Positions 17,022-29,213 of a stretch of 64,000 nucleotides of DNA are shown piece after piece. A model generated the notes under the pieces. The model had not been told where the DNA came from. It searched no databases and saw only the letters and a program-made list of their open reading frames with translations. Source of the stretch: Sphingomonas sp. DG1-23 (GTDB taxonomy: Bacteria > Pseudomonadota > Alphaproteobacteria > Sphingomonadales > Sphingomonadaceae); the NCBI RefSeq assembly GCF_030730875.1, contig NZ_JAVAMA010000012.1, positions 124,001 to 188,000 of the forward strand. The letters run 5' to 3'. How positions within the stretch are numbered: the first letter of the stretch is position 1; the number at the start of each line of letters is the position of its first letter. The position numbers and the translations under genes are program-made.

Positions 17022-17444
17022 ATGCCGACCAATGTCAATATCCAGAACGGAACCGACACATCGTTGTCGGTGAATACGTCGGTCACGCCAGCGCTGAGCG
17101 ACAGCTATTGGGGGATCGATACCGATACCGCGCCGGGTAATCAGAAAACCGCGATCCTGTGGATGGACCGCGACATCGGGATCACCGACGGCGACACCTG
17201 GGTATTCACCACCAGCTTCACTTTCGACGGCGTCCAGATCCAGCTGCTGGAATCGCTGACCGGCACGGCGGTGAGCAGCGACATCAAGATCCGCATCGTC
17301 GCGGGGACGCACGACAGCGGCTGGAGCGAAGACAATACATCGGTCGAGTTCAGTGGCGGCGACGGAGCCAATTACCAGATCAACGGCACCTTCTTCCTCA
17401 ACGGCTCGTACGACGACGTCACCTATTCGCTGATCTCGATCTGA
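17022..17444 (+). CDS. Stand-alone beta-rich protein, paralogue of the N-terminal domain of the next gene
   Basis: A 140-residue acidic, Thr/Ser/Asp-rich protein of unknown function with no signal peptide and no cysteines. It aligns end to end with residues 1-145 of the next gene. Shared blocks are MPTNV at the start, then ALS-x2-YW, W-(M/I)-DR-x2-GITD-x-DTW, SSDI, GW-x2-(D/N)-(N/D)-T and GSY-(D/N)-DV. The alternating pattern suggests an all-beta sandwich. ATG at 17022 follows AGGAGAGGG. Only 27 bases separate it from the phosphoesterase gene, so the two form an operon. It may be a partner or free version of the fused domain. I do not recognise the family. Confidence 0.8.
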   Translation: MPTNVNIQNGTDTSLSVNTSVTPALSDSYWGIDTDTAPGNQKTAILWMDRDIGITDGDTWVFTTSFTFDGVQIQLLESLTGTAVSSDIKIRIVAGTHDSGWSEDNTSVEFSGGDGANYQINGTFFLNGSYDDVTYSLISI

Positions 17445-17471
17445 TCGCGCGCGCCAAGGGAGGATTTCGCC

Positions 17472-19355
17472 ATGCCCACCAACGTGTATGTCGCCAACGA
17501 TCTGTCGGACGGCCTCTCGGCCTCGACCCAGATCTCGCCGGGGCTGAGCAGTGACTATTGGTCCGCGCCGAGCGGCAGCACCAGTCTTCCCACAGGCGGC
17601 GGCCAGACCGAACTCTACTGGATCGATCGCAACGAGGGCATCACCGATCACGATACGTGGACGGTCACCTCGACGGTCACGATCGGCGGCTCGCCGGTGC
17701 TGCTGCAGATCCAGCTCGTCGGCACCTTCGCGAGCAGCGACATCACCGCACAGATCGTTGCGAACGGCAACGGCACCGGGTGGCAGGCGAACGACACGCA
17801 GCTCAAGTTCGTCGCCAGCGACGGGCTGACCTACAACGTCACTGCCAGCTATGTCTCGGACGGCAGCTATAACGACGTGGTGTTCGCGGTCTCGCAGCTG
17901 CAGGACACGATCCTGCCGCAGATCGATCATGTCGTCGTGCTGATGATGGAGAACCGCTCGCTGGATAATCTGCTCGGCTGGATCTATCCCTCGGGCACCA
18001 CGCCCGCGCAGGTGCTGCCGGCGGGCTCGTCGCCGACCTATGACGGGCTGAACAGTTCGCTTTCGAATACCGACCCGAGCGTCAACAACGGCCAGCCGGT
18101 CTATGTCAGCAACGGCACCACCGACTGGGCCGAAGGCAGTACGACGATCAGCGAATGGTTCGTGCCCAGCCCCGATCCGGGCGAGGAATTCGACCACGTC
18201 ACCACCCAGATCTCGAACGATATGGGCGGCTTCCTGACCGACTATGTCACCCAGCAGACGGGCACGCCGGCCGAGCAGATCATGCAATGCTACAGCGTCG
18301 CCCAGTTGCCGATCATCAGCACGCTGGCGACCTCGTTCGCGGTGTCCGATGCATGGTTCTGCTCGGTGCCCAGCCAGACCTGGCCCAATCGCGGCTTCGT
18401 GCAGACCGGTTCTTCGGACGGCAACATCAACAACAATTATCTGCCGTGGGACATCACCACCGTGTTCGACGTGTTCGGCGCGAACAATCTGTCATGGATG
18501 GTCTATAACGACGGCACGCTGCAATCGCTGACCAAGACGATGTTCCTGGGACAATATCTCGGCAACAAGACCAATTTCAGCGGGATCAGCGAATTCCAGG
18601 CGGCGTGCGCGCAGCCGACGGGTGCACCGGCCAACCAGAAATTGCCGGCGTTCAGCTTCGTCGAGCCCAATTTCGGCGTGATCGGAAACGACGAGAGCTA
18701 TCATCCGCCGCACGACGTGCGCCCCGGCGAGCAATTCCTCGCGACGATCTACACTGCGATCCAGCAGAGCCCGTATCGCGACAATATCCTGTTCATCGTC
18801 CTGTTCGACGAACATGGCGGGACGTACGACCATGTCGAGCCGCCCTCGGGAGCGCAGCCGCCCGCGCCGGGAGCGGTCTCGTCGAGCGAGAACTTCACCT
18901 TCGACCGGTTCGGGGTGCGCGTGCCGGCGATCATCGTATCGTCATGGGTGACCCCGGGAACGGTGTTCCGCAGCAATACCGCGGTGCCGCTCGATCATAC
19001 CAGCGTGCTCGCGACGTTGCGCGACTGGCAGGGGCTGTCCGGCGCGTTCGCCGCGAACCTGCCCAGTCCGCGGATCGCCGCCGCGCCCAACCTCGCTTTC
19101 GTGCTGAGCGAGACCGAGGCGCAAAGCTGGCCGACGCTGCCGACGCCGCCGGCCAGTCTGGCGGTGATCCCCGAGCCCGACGACAGCGAACCGCTCAACA
19201 GCGTCCAGCAGAGCGTGCTGCTCGGTGCCTCAGGGATTGCCGCGGGCCGTCCGCTGACCGCGGCCGAGACCCATGCGGCCCGCGCGCGGTTGCGGACGCA
19301 TGGCGACGGTCGCGCCTTCCTGATGGCGCTTCAGCCGCATCTGCCGCTGCGTTGA
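17472..19355 (+). CDS. Phosphoesterase (phospholipase C/acid phosphatase superfamily) with an extra N-terminal beta domain
   Basis: A 627-residue protein. Residues 1-145 repeat the stand-alone protein encoded just upstream. From about 150 the phosphoesterase domain (PF04185 type) begins with DHVVVLMMENRSLDNLLG, which carries the catalytic-metal ENRS motif. It continues through SNDMGGFLTDY, SVPSQTWPNRGFVQTG, FSFVEPNFG, LFIVLFDEHGGTYDHVEPP and VPLDHTSVLATL, the metal and phosphate ligands of this superfamily. No Sec or Tat leader is visible, which is odd for an enzyme class that is normally exported. It ends two bases before the convergent fecR stop. Substrate unknown; phospholipids or phosphomonoesters are possible. 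Confidence 0.85.
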   Translation: MPTNVYVANDLSDGLSASTQISPGLSSDYWSAPSGSTSLPTGGGQTELYWIDRNEGITDHDTWTVTSTVTIGGSPVLLQIQLVGTFASSDITAQIVANGNGTGWQANDTQLKFVASDGLTYNVTASYVSDGSYNDVVFAVSQLQDTILPQIDHVVVLMMENRSLDNLLGWIYPSGTTPAQVLPAGSSPTYDGLNSSLSNTDPSVNNGQPVYVSNGTTDWAEGSTTISEWFVPSPDPGEEFDHVTTQISNDMGGFLTDYVTQQTGTPAEQIMQCYSVAQLPIISTLATSFAVSDAWFCSVPSQTWPNRGFVQTGSSDGNINNNYLPWDITTVFDVFGANNLSWMVYNDGTLQSLTKTMFLGQYLGNKTNFSGISEFQAACAQPTGAPANQKLPAFSFVEPNFGVIGNDESYHPPHDVRPGEQFLATIYTAIQQSPYRDNILFIVLFDEHGGTYDHVEPPSGAQPPAPGAVSSSENFTFDRFGVRVPAIIVSSWVTPGTVFRSNTAVPLDHTSVLATLRDWQGLSGAFAANLPSPRIAAAPNLAFVLSETEAQSWPTLPTPPASLAVIPEPDDSEPLNSVQQSVLLGASGIAAGRPLTAAETHAARARLRTHGDGRAFLMALQPHLPLR

Positions 19356-19356
19356 G

Positions 19357-20343
19357 CTATTCGGCCTCGACGAGGATGCGTTCGGGGGTGACCTCGACGA
19401 TATGGGCGAAGCCGTTGAGCTCGATCGCCTGGGCGAGCCCCAACGTGTCGCCGGCGCGGAAGACGCCGAGGATGCGCTCGTCGGGGGCGTGGCCGTCGCG
19501 GAAGGCCAGCTTCTGGCTCGAATAGCGGTTCATCTCGTCGACTGCCTTGGCGAGCGGCTCGTCGACGAAGGACAGCCGGCCGGTGAGCCAGGTGGTCGAT
19601 TGCCCGGCGTCGATCTGACGGATCGACCAGTCATTGTGGGGCAGCGTGACGAGCTGGGTCCCCGCGCCGATCCGCGCGGCGTTCGCGATCGCGCGCTTCG
19701 GATTGCGCTCGGTGACCTCGACCGTGCCTTCGACGACGGTGACGATCACCTCGCCCTTGTCGATCCGGACCTCGAACGCAGTGCCGACGGCGCGTATGCG
19801 CTTGTCGCCGGCAGAAACGATGAAGGGGCGGTGCGCGTCCTTGGTCACCTTGAAATAGGCGCGGCCGCGACGGAGCATCACGTTGCGCGCCTTTTCGTCC
19901 ATGCGGACGGCGATCTCGCTATCGGTGTCGAGCGACACGCTGGATGCGTCGGACAGCGTCATGCGCTTGCGCTGGCCAACCGCAGTGGAGACGCTGGGCG
20001 CCGGGGCGGCGGCGATCCGCTGCCCGCCGTCGTTGCCGAACCAGGTGAGCGAGGCGATGCCGGTCACGCCGAGGACCAGTGCGGCGGCAATCGGCGCGAA
20101 ACGGCGCATCGCCGAGACCGGCTGGAACCGCACGAGATCATCCTCGACTGCCGCGCGAATGCGAGGATCGTCGGCAACCGCGCCGGTGAGCGCCCAGAGC
20201 CGCTCCATTTCGAGCATCGCTTCTTCGTCGAGCGCGGTCTCGGCCTGGTCGGGCAAATCCTCCGGATGCGCATGGCGATCGAGCAGGCGGCCGGCGGCGC
20301 GCATGCGGCGGGCGTCCAGACGGGAGCGGAGCAGCCGGATCAT
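19357..20343 (-). CDS. FecR-type anti-sigma/sensor protein
   Basis: A 328-residue inner-membrane regulator. A cytoplasmic N-terminal domain contains the WALTGAV segment near residue 50. One membrane helix lies at about 80-102 (FAPIAAALVLGVTGIASLTWF). The periplasmic FecR domain holds SVSLDTDSEIAV, RRGRAYFKVTKDAHRPFIVSAGDKRIRAVGTAFEV and VTVVEGTVEV. The C-terminus (LSFVDEPLAKAVDEMNRYS) is the STN-like end that contacts a TonB receptor. It overlaps the sigma factor gene by four bases, so the two are co-expressed. No TonB receptor lies directly downstream. The nearest with an STN domain is at 25872, beyond the exporter operon. Confidence 0.9.
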   Translation of the reverse strand: MIRLLRSRLDARRMRAAGRLLDRHAHPEDLPDQAETALDEEAMLEMERLWALTGAVADDPRIRAAVEDDLVRFQPVSAMRRFAPIAAALVLGVTGIASLTWFGNDGGQRIAAAPAPSVSTAVGQRKRMTLSDASSVSLDTDSEIAVRMDEKARNVMLRRGRAYFKVTKDAHRPFIVSAGDKRIRAVGTAFEVRIDKGEVIVTVVEGTVEVTERNPKRAIANAARIGAGTQLVTLPHNDWSIRQIDAGQSTTWLTGRLSFVDEPLAKAVDEMNRYSSQKLAFRDGHAPDERILGVFRAGDTLGLAQAIELNGFAHIVEVTPERILVEAE

Positions 20344-20855
20344 GCCCCGACATCCAGACGTTCGGCGAGCCGCACCAGCGCGCGATGGATCAATTCCTTC
20401 ACCGATTCGTGCGAGATGCCCATGCGGATCGCGATCTGCTGATAGGTCATTTTCTCGAACCGATGGAACTGGAACGCGGCACGTGCCCGGGGCGGCAGCG
20501 CGAGGATCGCCTCGACGGTGCGCTCATATTCGTCGACCCCGATCATGATACGCTCGGGCGACAGCGAATCAACCGGATCGGATGCCTCGGTGAGCGGCTC
20601 GTGCGCGCCCGCCAGACGTGCCTTGTGATAGCGATAGCGCGAGATCAGGATGTTGCGCGCGACGGTGAAGATGAAGCGGTCGACATTCTCGACCGGCGTA
20701 TCGCGGCGCATTGCGTGCAGCCGCAAAAATACCTCCTGGACGAGATCGTCGGCTTCGGCCTCGCTGACGCGGCGGGCGAAATAGCTGCGAAGCGCGGGCC
20801 CGTGCTGGCGGACCCAGCCGTCCAGTTCGGGCTGCGCGCGGGAAGCACCGCTCAT
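20340..20855 (-). CDS. ECF RNA polymerase sigma factor, FecI-like
   Basis: A 171-residue extracytoplasmic-function sigma factor. Region 2 contains ADDLVQEVFLRLHAM and FIFTVARNILISRYR. Region 4 contains LPPRARAAFQFHRFEKMTYQQIAIRMGISHESVKELIHRALVRL, a complete helix-turn-helix. The pairing and four-base overlap with fecR mark a cell-surface signalling system that senses a TonB-receptor ligand. I start at the ATG at 20855, shortly before region 2. The frame runs back to 20906, but the added residues look like leader rather than protein. Confidence 0.88.
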   Translation of the reverse strand: MSGASRAQPELDGWVRQHGPALRSYFARRVSEAEADDLVQEVFLRLHAMRRDTPVENVDRFIFTVARNILISRYRYHKARLAGAHEPLTEASDPVDSLSPERIMIGVDEYERTVEAILALPPRARAAFQFHRFEKMTYQQIAIRMGISHESVKELIHRALVRLAERLDVGA

Positions 20856-20918
20856 CGCCCTTTCCGCCCGCATTGATGTGGTGCGCGACCACATGATTCT
20901 TCCCACCCCAGCCTGTCC

Positions 20919-20935
20919 CAGACGAACCCCGTCTG
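20919..20935. promoter_or_regulatory. Short inverted repeat upstream of the sigma factor gene
   Basis: CAGACG-AACCC-CGTCTG forms a perfect 6-bp stem in the 132-base gap between the sigma factor and the exporter operon, both on the minus strand. It could end the exporter transcript or sit in the sigma factor promoter. No T-run follows in either direction. Function undecided. Confidence 0.3.
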
Positions 20936-20987
20936 TGTGTCAAAGACGCGCTGGCGCGGCGCTCGGGGGGATTGCAGATGCGCCATG

Positions 20988-22265
20988 TCAATTGGCTCCC
21001 TGCTGCGGAGGTGTCGTCGGGTCGGTCCAGACCACGGTTTCGCCGGGGCGGAGGCCCGAGCGAATTTCGACGCCAGCCGGCGTGACCCGGCCGATCGTGA
21101 CCTGGCGCTCGATGGTGCGGCCGCCGGCGCGAAGCTTGACCCGGGCGAGCGGGGCGCTGCCGATCAGCGCCTCGGGCGGGACGACGATCGCGGCCGGCGC
21201 CTGATAGGTGATCACCGCGACGGCAGCGCTCATGCCGATGCGAACGCGCATGGCCTGATCGGCGGGCAGGGGATCGAGCCGGGCACTGGCGAGGAAACGG
21301 GTCGGACCGGTGGCGGCCTCGGTCGGGGCGGCGATGGCCGCGACCTTGCCGTTGAGCGCGAGGCCGGCAAACCCCGCGCCGGTGACGATCACCGGCTGAC
21401 CGACGGCGAGCGTGTTCACGTCGGACTCGTCGACTTCGAAAGTGGCGGACAGTCCGCCGTCGCGCGCCACGGTGCCGATCAGCTGTCCGCGGGTGACGCG
21501 GGTTCCGGGGTGCAGCGGGCCCTCGACCAGTTTCGCACCCGATGCCGGCGGCGCGACCAGCACGCCCGAAGCGGGAGCGCGGACCACCGCCTGACCGATC
21601 TCGGTTTCGGAGCGGCGCAACGCGGCGCGGGCATTGTCGAGTTCGAGTCCGGCGATGCGCGCGGCGGCGGGGCTCCCTTGCGCCATCGTGTCGGCGAGTT
21701 CGTCATTCGCGGCGGCGGCGGTCATCCGCTGCGCCATCAGCTGCTGCTCGACTCCCTCATGCTCGTTGCGCGGGATGAGCCCCTTGTCGAGCAGCCGCCG
21801 GCTCTCATTTGCCTCGCGCTCGAGCCGGGCGAGCTCGAGCGCCGCGAGCCGGACGCGGCGGCGGGCGGCGGCGACTTCGGGCCCGCGCGACCAGTTGGCG
21901 ATGTCGTCGGCGGGCTGGTGGGCCTTGAGCCAGGCGGCCTCGGCCTGGTTGCGCGTCGCCGCTATTTCCTGCGTGTCGAGGACGAGCAATGTGTCGCCCG
22001 CGGCGACGCGCGCGCCATAAGTGAAATCGATCGCTCGCACCGCGCCATCGAAGGGCGCGGTGATGCTCACCGCCTCGCCCGGCGCAACCTTGCCGGCAAA
22101 AGCGAGCGTGGCGACGAAGGGCTGGCGCTGGACGATCAGGCTGCGTTCCGCGGGGACTGCCGGCTCGTCGGCGCCCGCGCCGGTCCACCACCAGCCGAGC
22201 GCGGCGACCAGCAACAGGATCAGCCCGAACGCGAACGCCCGTCGGCTGCGCACGGCCGGGATCAT
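20988..22265 (-). CDS. Periplasmic adaptor (HlyD/MacA-type membrane fusion protein)
   Basis: A 425-residue adaptor. One N-terminal membrane helix (AFAFGLILLLVAALGWWW), then a barrel-sandwich half (APFDGAVRAIDFTYGARVAAGDTLLVLDTQ), an alpha-helical hairpin (about 110-200) and the second lipoyl half (VVRAPASGVLVAPPASGAKLVEG). Beta-barrel and membrane-proximal parts end in VTIGRVTPAGVEIRSGLRPGETVVW. It should bridge the ABC permease at 23721 to the TolC-like channel at 22262. The ATG at 22265 overlaps the TolC stop (ATGA). The frame stays open far upstream to 23693, but that stretch is antisense-style sequence inside the TolC gene. Confidence 0.88.
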   Translation of the reverse strand: MIPAVRSRRAFAFGLILLLVAALGWWWTGAGADEPAVPAERSLIVQRQPFVATLAFAGKVAPGEAVSITAPFDGAVRAIDFTYGARVAAGDTLLVLDTQEIAATRNQAEAAWLKAHQPADDIANWSRGPEVAAARRRVRLAALELARLEREANESRRLLDKGLIPRNEHEGVEQQLMAQRMTAAAANDELADTMAQGSPAAARIAGLELDNARAALRRSETEIGQAVVRAPASGVLVAPPASGAKLVEGPLHPGTRVTRGQLIGTVARDGGLSATFEVDESDVNTLAVGQPVIVTGAGFAGLALNGKVAAIAAPTEAATGPTRFLASARLDPLPADQAMRVRIGMSAAVAVITYQAPAAIVVPPEALIGSAPLARVKLRAGGRTIERQVTIGRVTPAGVEIRSGLRPGETVVWTDPTTPPQQGAN

Positions 22266-23731
22266 TCGCCGCTCCATTCGATTTTCCAGCTTTCCAGAGT
22301 GGCGCCGATCTGGAGGTCGAACGTGGTCAGCGCGTCCAGATAGGCGATCATCGCAGCGAGCTCCTGAATCTCGGCGGTGCGCAGCGCGTCCTGAAGCGAC
22401 AGCACTTCGAAATTGCTCGAGCGGCCGGCGGCGAGCTTGTCGCGGGCGATTTCCACCGCGCGCGCGGACAGCGCCTTGAAGCGGCGAGCGGCTTCGACCT
22501 GCAACCATGCCGCCTCCACTCGCTGCGCGGAATCGCGGACCTGCGTTTCCACCGCCTGGTCGAGCGCCTCGAGGCGCAGCTCGGCGGTGCGCAGGCTGGT
22601 GTCCGCCTCGACCACTGCGAGCCTCGGTGCAGGATCGCCGAGCGGGATCGCCAGCTGCACGCCGACGCGGTTGTCGGTGAGCGAGGGTAATGCACCGAGA
22701 AACGGATCGCGCCCCGCGGTGCGCGTCGCGGTGGCGACCAGCGAGAGGTCCCATAGTCGCTGGTTGCGGGCGATCCGCAACCCTTCCTGTGCCTGTTCGA
22801 CGGCGCGTTGCTGGGCGAGCAGGTCCATCCGGCTGGTACGGGCGATCTCGATCGCACGCCCGGTGTCCACCGGCACCTGTTCGGCTGCGACCGGATCGGC
22901 GGCGACGATGTTGGTCGCGGGATCGAGCGCGAGCTGCTGGAGCAAGGCGAATTGTGCGGAATTGCGCTGTTGGCGCACCTGGAGCAAAGCGACTTGCTGA
23001 TTGGCCTGATCGGCTTCGCTCTGGACGATGTCCGCAGCCGCCATCCGGCCGGCATCGATCAATGCGCGATTGGTGGCGATCAGCTCGGCGGTGCGCGCCA
23101 GCGCAATCTCGGCGAGGCGTACCTGCTCCTGCGCCTGTTGAAGCGCCCGATAGGCGAAGACGACCCGGCTGATCCCCTCGGCCAGCGTGTTGCGGATCGC
23201 GAGCCGCTCGATCGAATCCTGGAGCCGGGCGATCCGGAGCGGCGCGCGGTTTACTGCAAAGCCGCCGCCGCGCAGCAGCGGCTGCGTGACGGCAAGCGTG
23301 GCGACGTCGCTGTCGCCGCGGCGGTCGAGCCGCTGGCGGCGATCCCAGACGAAGCCGATCTGCGCGCCGCTGGGGAGCAACAGGCTGCCGGTTCCCCCGA
23401 GACTCGCCTGACTGGTGACGACCCCGCCGACATCCTGGCGATAGAGGTCGGCGACAATGTCGAGCCGTGGGGCGAAGCGTTGCTCGGCGGCATGCAGGCG
23501 AAAGCGCTGCACGGCGCGATCGAGAAAGGCGGCGCGGATGTCGCGATTGTCGCGCACGCCGAGCGCGACGGCGTCGACGAGGCTGATCGGGACCGGTCGG
23601 TCGATCGCGGAAGGGCGGACGCCCGAAGGCGAGGGCACGGCGGCGATCGGCGATACCGCGCGTGCCTGGGCGAGGGCGGTTTGCGGCGCGCACGCGAGCG
23701 CCCCTGCGAAGAGTGCCCGGCTAATCCGCAC
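22262..23731 (-). CDS. TolC-family outer membrane channel protein
   Basis: About 489 residues. A signal peptide (RISRALFAGALACAPQTALAQA) is followed by two repeats rich in coiled-coil helices, for example ALRTAEIQELAAMIAYLDALTTFDLQIGA near the C-terminus, which is the standard TolC ending. The start is placed at the GTG at 23731, which overlaps the last codons of the permease gene by 11 bases and gives an intact signal peptide. An ATG at 23878 would add about 49 non-signal residues inside the permease gene. It provides the outer-membrane duct of the tripartite exporter. Confidence 0.87.
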   Translation of the reverse strand: MRISRALFAGALACAPQTALAQARAVSPIAAVPSPSGVRPSAIDRPVPISLVDAVALGVRDNRDIRAAFLDRAVQRFRLHAAEQRFAPRLDIVADLYRQDVGGVVTSQASLGGTGSLLLPSGAQIGFVWDRRQRLDRRGDSDVATLAVTQPLLRGGGFAVNRAPLRIARLQDSIERLAIRNTLAEGISRVVFAYRALQQAQEQVRLAEIALARTAELIATNRALIDAGRMAAADIVQSEADQANQQVALLQVRQQRNSAQFALLQQLALDPATNIVAADPVAAEQVPVDTGRAIEIARTSRMDLLAQQRAVEQAQEGLRIARNQRLWDLSLVATATRTAGRDPFLGALPSLTDNRVGVQLAIPLGDPAPRLAVVEADTSLRTAELRLEALDQAVETQVRDSAQRVEAAWLQVEAARRFKALSARAVEIARDKLAAGRSSNFEVLSLQDALRTAEIQELAAMIAYLDALTTFDLQIGATLESWKIEWSGE

Positions 23732-24920
23732 GCAGCGCTTCGATCGGGTTGAGCCGGGAGGCAGTGATCGCGGGATAGAGACCGAAGACCAGTCCCATGC
23801 CGCCCGCGGCGGCGGGCCCCAGCGCAAGCGTCCAGGGGGCCAGGTCGAAGTCCCAGCCCGAACTGCGGGCGATGGCATAGGCGATCGCGGCGCCGAGCGC
23901 CGAGCCGATCGTGCCGCCGGCGATCGTCAGCAGCACCGCTTCGACGAGGAAGAGCAGGCGGATGTCGGTAGGCGTCGCACCGGTGGCGGCGCGCAGGCCG
24001 ATCTCGCGCTGGCGCTCCATCACGCTCATCAGCATGACGTTCATCACGCCGATCCCGCCGACCAGCAGCGAGACCGCGCCGATTCCGATCAGCATGCGCG
24101 AATGCACTGCCTTCTGCTCCTGCATCGTCCGCAGGATCGACCGGGCGTCGAGCACGGTGAGCTTGGCATCGGGCGTGGTGAGGCGCGCAGTGATCCGTTC
24201 GCTTGCGGCCTGGGTGTCGGCGCCGGGACGCAGCCGGACGAGCAGCCCGGTCGGGCCGCCATGCGGGATGATCCGTGCCGCGCAGCCGAGCGGCACCAGC
24301 ACCGCCATATTATAGTCGACCGGATCGAGCGTCTCCGGGGTGAGCGGGGCGAGCACGCCGACGACCGTGTAGCCATAGCCGCCGATCAGCACCTTGCTGC
24401 CCGGGCCGACTGCGGCGGCGGGTCCGGACAGCGCGCGTGCGGCGGCGTCGCCGAGCACCGCCGAGAGCGCGCAATCCTCGACGGCAGCAGGATGTCGCCC
24501 GGCAGCGAGGCGCAAATTGGCGAGTGTCGCGAGCGCGGGGGGCGCCGCGAGTATGGCGAGGTCGACGGTCTTGCCGCCGGTCCGTGCGGGTGCACGGCCG
24601 CCGGCGAGCGGGACCGCCTCCACCACGTCGGGGTCGGTGCGGGGAAGCGCATCGATCGCCGCTTTCGAGAGGAGCGCCGGGCGATCGCCGGTGGGCGCCG
24701 CCCCGACCTGCAGCATGTCGACACCCAGCTTGGCGAACAGCTTCAGCGATTCACGCTGGGCCATATGGCCCCCGTTGAGCATCGCGATGATCGAGGCGGT
24801 GCCGATCATGATGCCGAGCAGCGCCAGTGCGGAACGGCGCCCCTGCGAGCGCAAATTGCTCCATGCTTCGGCCAGCGTGTCGCCAAGCCGTGCATGGACG
24901 CCGGGCAGGGCGATCAGCAC
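23721..24920 (-). CDS. ABC transporter permease, MacB-type
   Basis: About 399 residues with the MacB/FtsX layout. A first membrane helix (ALALLGIMIGTASIIAMLNGG) precedes a large periplasmic domain (about 60-270). Three C-terminal helices follow, with the family signature GIGVMNVMLMSVMERQREIGLRAATGAT and the final TASRLNPIEALRA. It begins at the GTG at 24920, overlapping the ATPase stop by seven bases, and is followed without a gap by the TolC gene. It lacks the fused ATPase of E. coli MacB; the ATPase is the separate gene upstream. The exported molecule is unknown; macrolide, lipid, siderophore and peptide are all possible. Confidence 0.88.
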   Translation of the reverse strand: MLIALPGVHARLGDTLAEAWSNLRSQGRRSALALLGIMIGTASIIAMLNGGHMAQRESLKLFAKLGVDMLQVGAAPTGDRPALLSKAAIDALPRTDPDVVEAVPLAGGRAPARTGGKTVDLAILAAPPALATLANLRLAAGRHPAAVEDCALSAVLGDAAARALSGPAAAVGPGSKVLIGGYGYTVVGVLAPLTPETLDPVDYNMAVLVPLGCAARIIPHGGPTGLLVRLRPGADTQAASERITARLTTPDAKLTVLDARSILRTMQEQKAVHSRMLIGIGAVSLLVGGIGVMNVMLMSVMERQREIGLRAATGATPTDIRLLFLVEAVLLTIAGGTIGSALGAAIAYAIARSSGWDFDLAPWTLALGPAAAGGMGLVFGLYPAITASRLNPIEALRAD

Positions 24921-25597
24921 GTTCCGGCTCCGCTGCCGAGCACGCGCCCGTCGCGCAACGCGATCTGACGGGGGCATGCCGCGGCGAGGTCGCGATCATG
25001 CGTGACCATCACGATCGTCACCCCGAGCTCGGCATTGAGCGCGGCGAGCAGCGCCATCACGTCCTGCGCGGTATTGCTGTCGAGGCTGCCGGTGGGTTCG
25101 TCGGCCAGCAGAAGCCGTGGCGCGCCGACCAGCGCGCGGGCGATGGCGACCCGCTGGCTCTGTCCGCCGGATAACTGGCCGGGGAGATGCCCGGTGCGAT
25201 CGGCGAGGCCGACCCGGGCGAGCATCGCCTCCGCCGCGTCGCGCTGCCGGTCGCGCGGCACGCCGCGATATTGCAGCGGAAGCGCGACATTCTGCCAGGC
25301 GGTGAGGCGGGGCAGCAGGTGGAACGATTGGAAGACGAAGCCGATCAGCCGATTGCGAAGCCGCGCGCTTTCATGCGCCGAGCAGCCGCTGACCATTTCT
25401 CCGTCGATCGACAATGTCCCGCCGCTCGGCTGGTCGAGCAGGCCGATCAGGTTGAGCAACGTGCTCTTGCCCGAACCCGACGGCCCGACCAGCGCGCAGA
25501 ACTCGCCGCCATCGACCGACAGCGTGACGTCCTCGAGCACAGCAATGGCACGATCCGGCGCTGCATAGTATTTGGACACGCCTTCAAGCCTAAGCAC
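24914..25597 (-). CDS. ABC transporter ATPase, MacB/LolD type
   Basis: A 227-residue nucleotide-binding subunit. Walker A is GPSGSGKST, the signature LSGGQSQR, Walker B LLLADEPTGSLDS and the switch His is in VTHD. The LDQPSGG and FQSFHLLPRLTAWQNVALPL segments are typical of the MacB/LolD export subfamily. The GTG at 25597 has GGAGGGG a few bases upstream, and MLRLEGVSKYY is the normal family start. It is the first gene of the operon ATPase-permease-TolC-adaptor. A 274-base divergent spacer separates it from the TonB receptor at 25872. Confidence 0.9.
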   Translation of the reverse strand: MLRLEGVSKYYAAPDRAIAVLEDVTLSVDGGEFCALVGPSGSGKSTLLNLIGLLDQPSGGTLSIDGEMVSGCSAHESARLRNRLIGFVFQSFHLLPRLTAWQNVALPLQYRGVPRDRQRDAAEAMLARVGLADRTGHLPGQLSGGQSQRVAIARALVGAPRLLLADEPTGSLDSNTAQDVMALLAALNAELGVTIVMVTHDRDLAAACPRQIALRDGRVLGSGAGTC

Positions 25598-25742
25598 ACG
25601 CCCCTCCGCCCGGCCGGAACAGGAATGATCGCCCGATTCTTGTCAATAGCGGGAGATTTGGTCTCGGATCCGATGAACGGATCAAGTTGTGCAGTGCGGC
25701 GTGATGCCGGCTGTTGCAGGTGCGAATGCCGAACAAGACTTC

Positions 25743-25764
25743 TTGCTGACATCGATGTAGATAT
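25743..25764. promoter_or_regulatory. Candidate TetR-regulon operator before the TonB receptor
   Basis: TTGCTGACATCGATGTAGATAT contains the 12-base block TGACATCGATGT (25747-25758), which is identical to the core of the site at 29214-29235. The right flank GATAT also resembles that site. The arms are weaker: only the 10-base core ACATCGATGT is a perfect palindrome. It lies 108 bases before the TonB receptor ATG. Shared regulation with the DUF2147 gene and the fadE operon is inferred. Confidence 0.5.
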
Positions 25765-25871
25765 TTTTTTACCGATCCCCCCACTCTCGTTGTGGGCGCG
25801 TCGTAGTTCTAGACTGCGGCGTGCCGTGGCGAACAACAGAGGCCAGAGCCTCGACCAGGGAGGGGACATTC

Positions 25872-29204
<3,333 letters not shown>

Positions 29205-29213
29205 GGGGCGGCG

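Noticed and set aside
20919..20935. Reading the CAGACG/CGTCTG stem as a definite sigma-factor promoter
   Set aside because: The stem is real, but I cannot match it to a known promoter class and list it only as a short inverted repeat.
22266..23693. Long N-terminal extension of the exporter adaptor frame
   Set aside because: It overlaps the TolC gene completely in another frame and is Arg/Pro-rich; the adaptor's membrane anchor begins at 22265.
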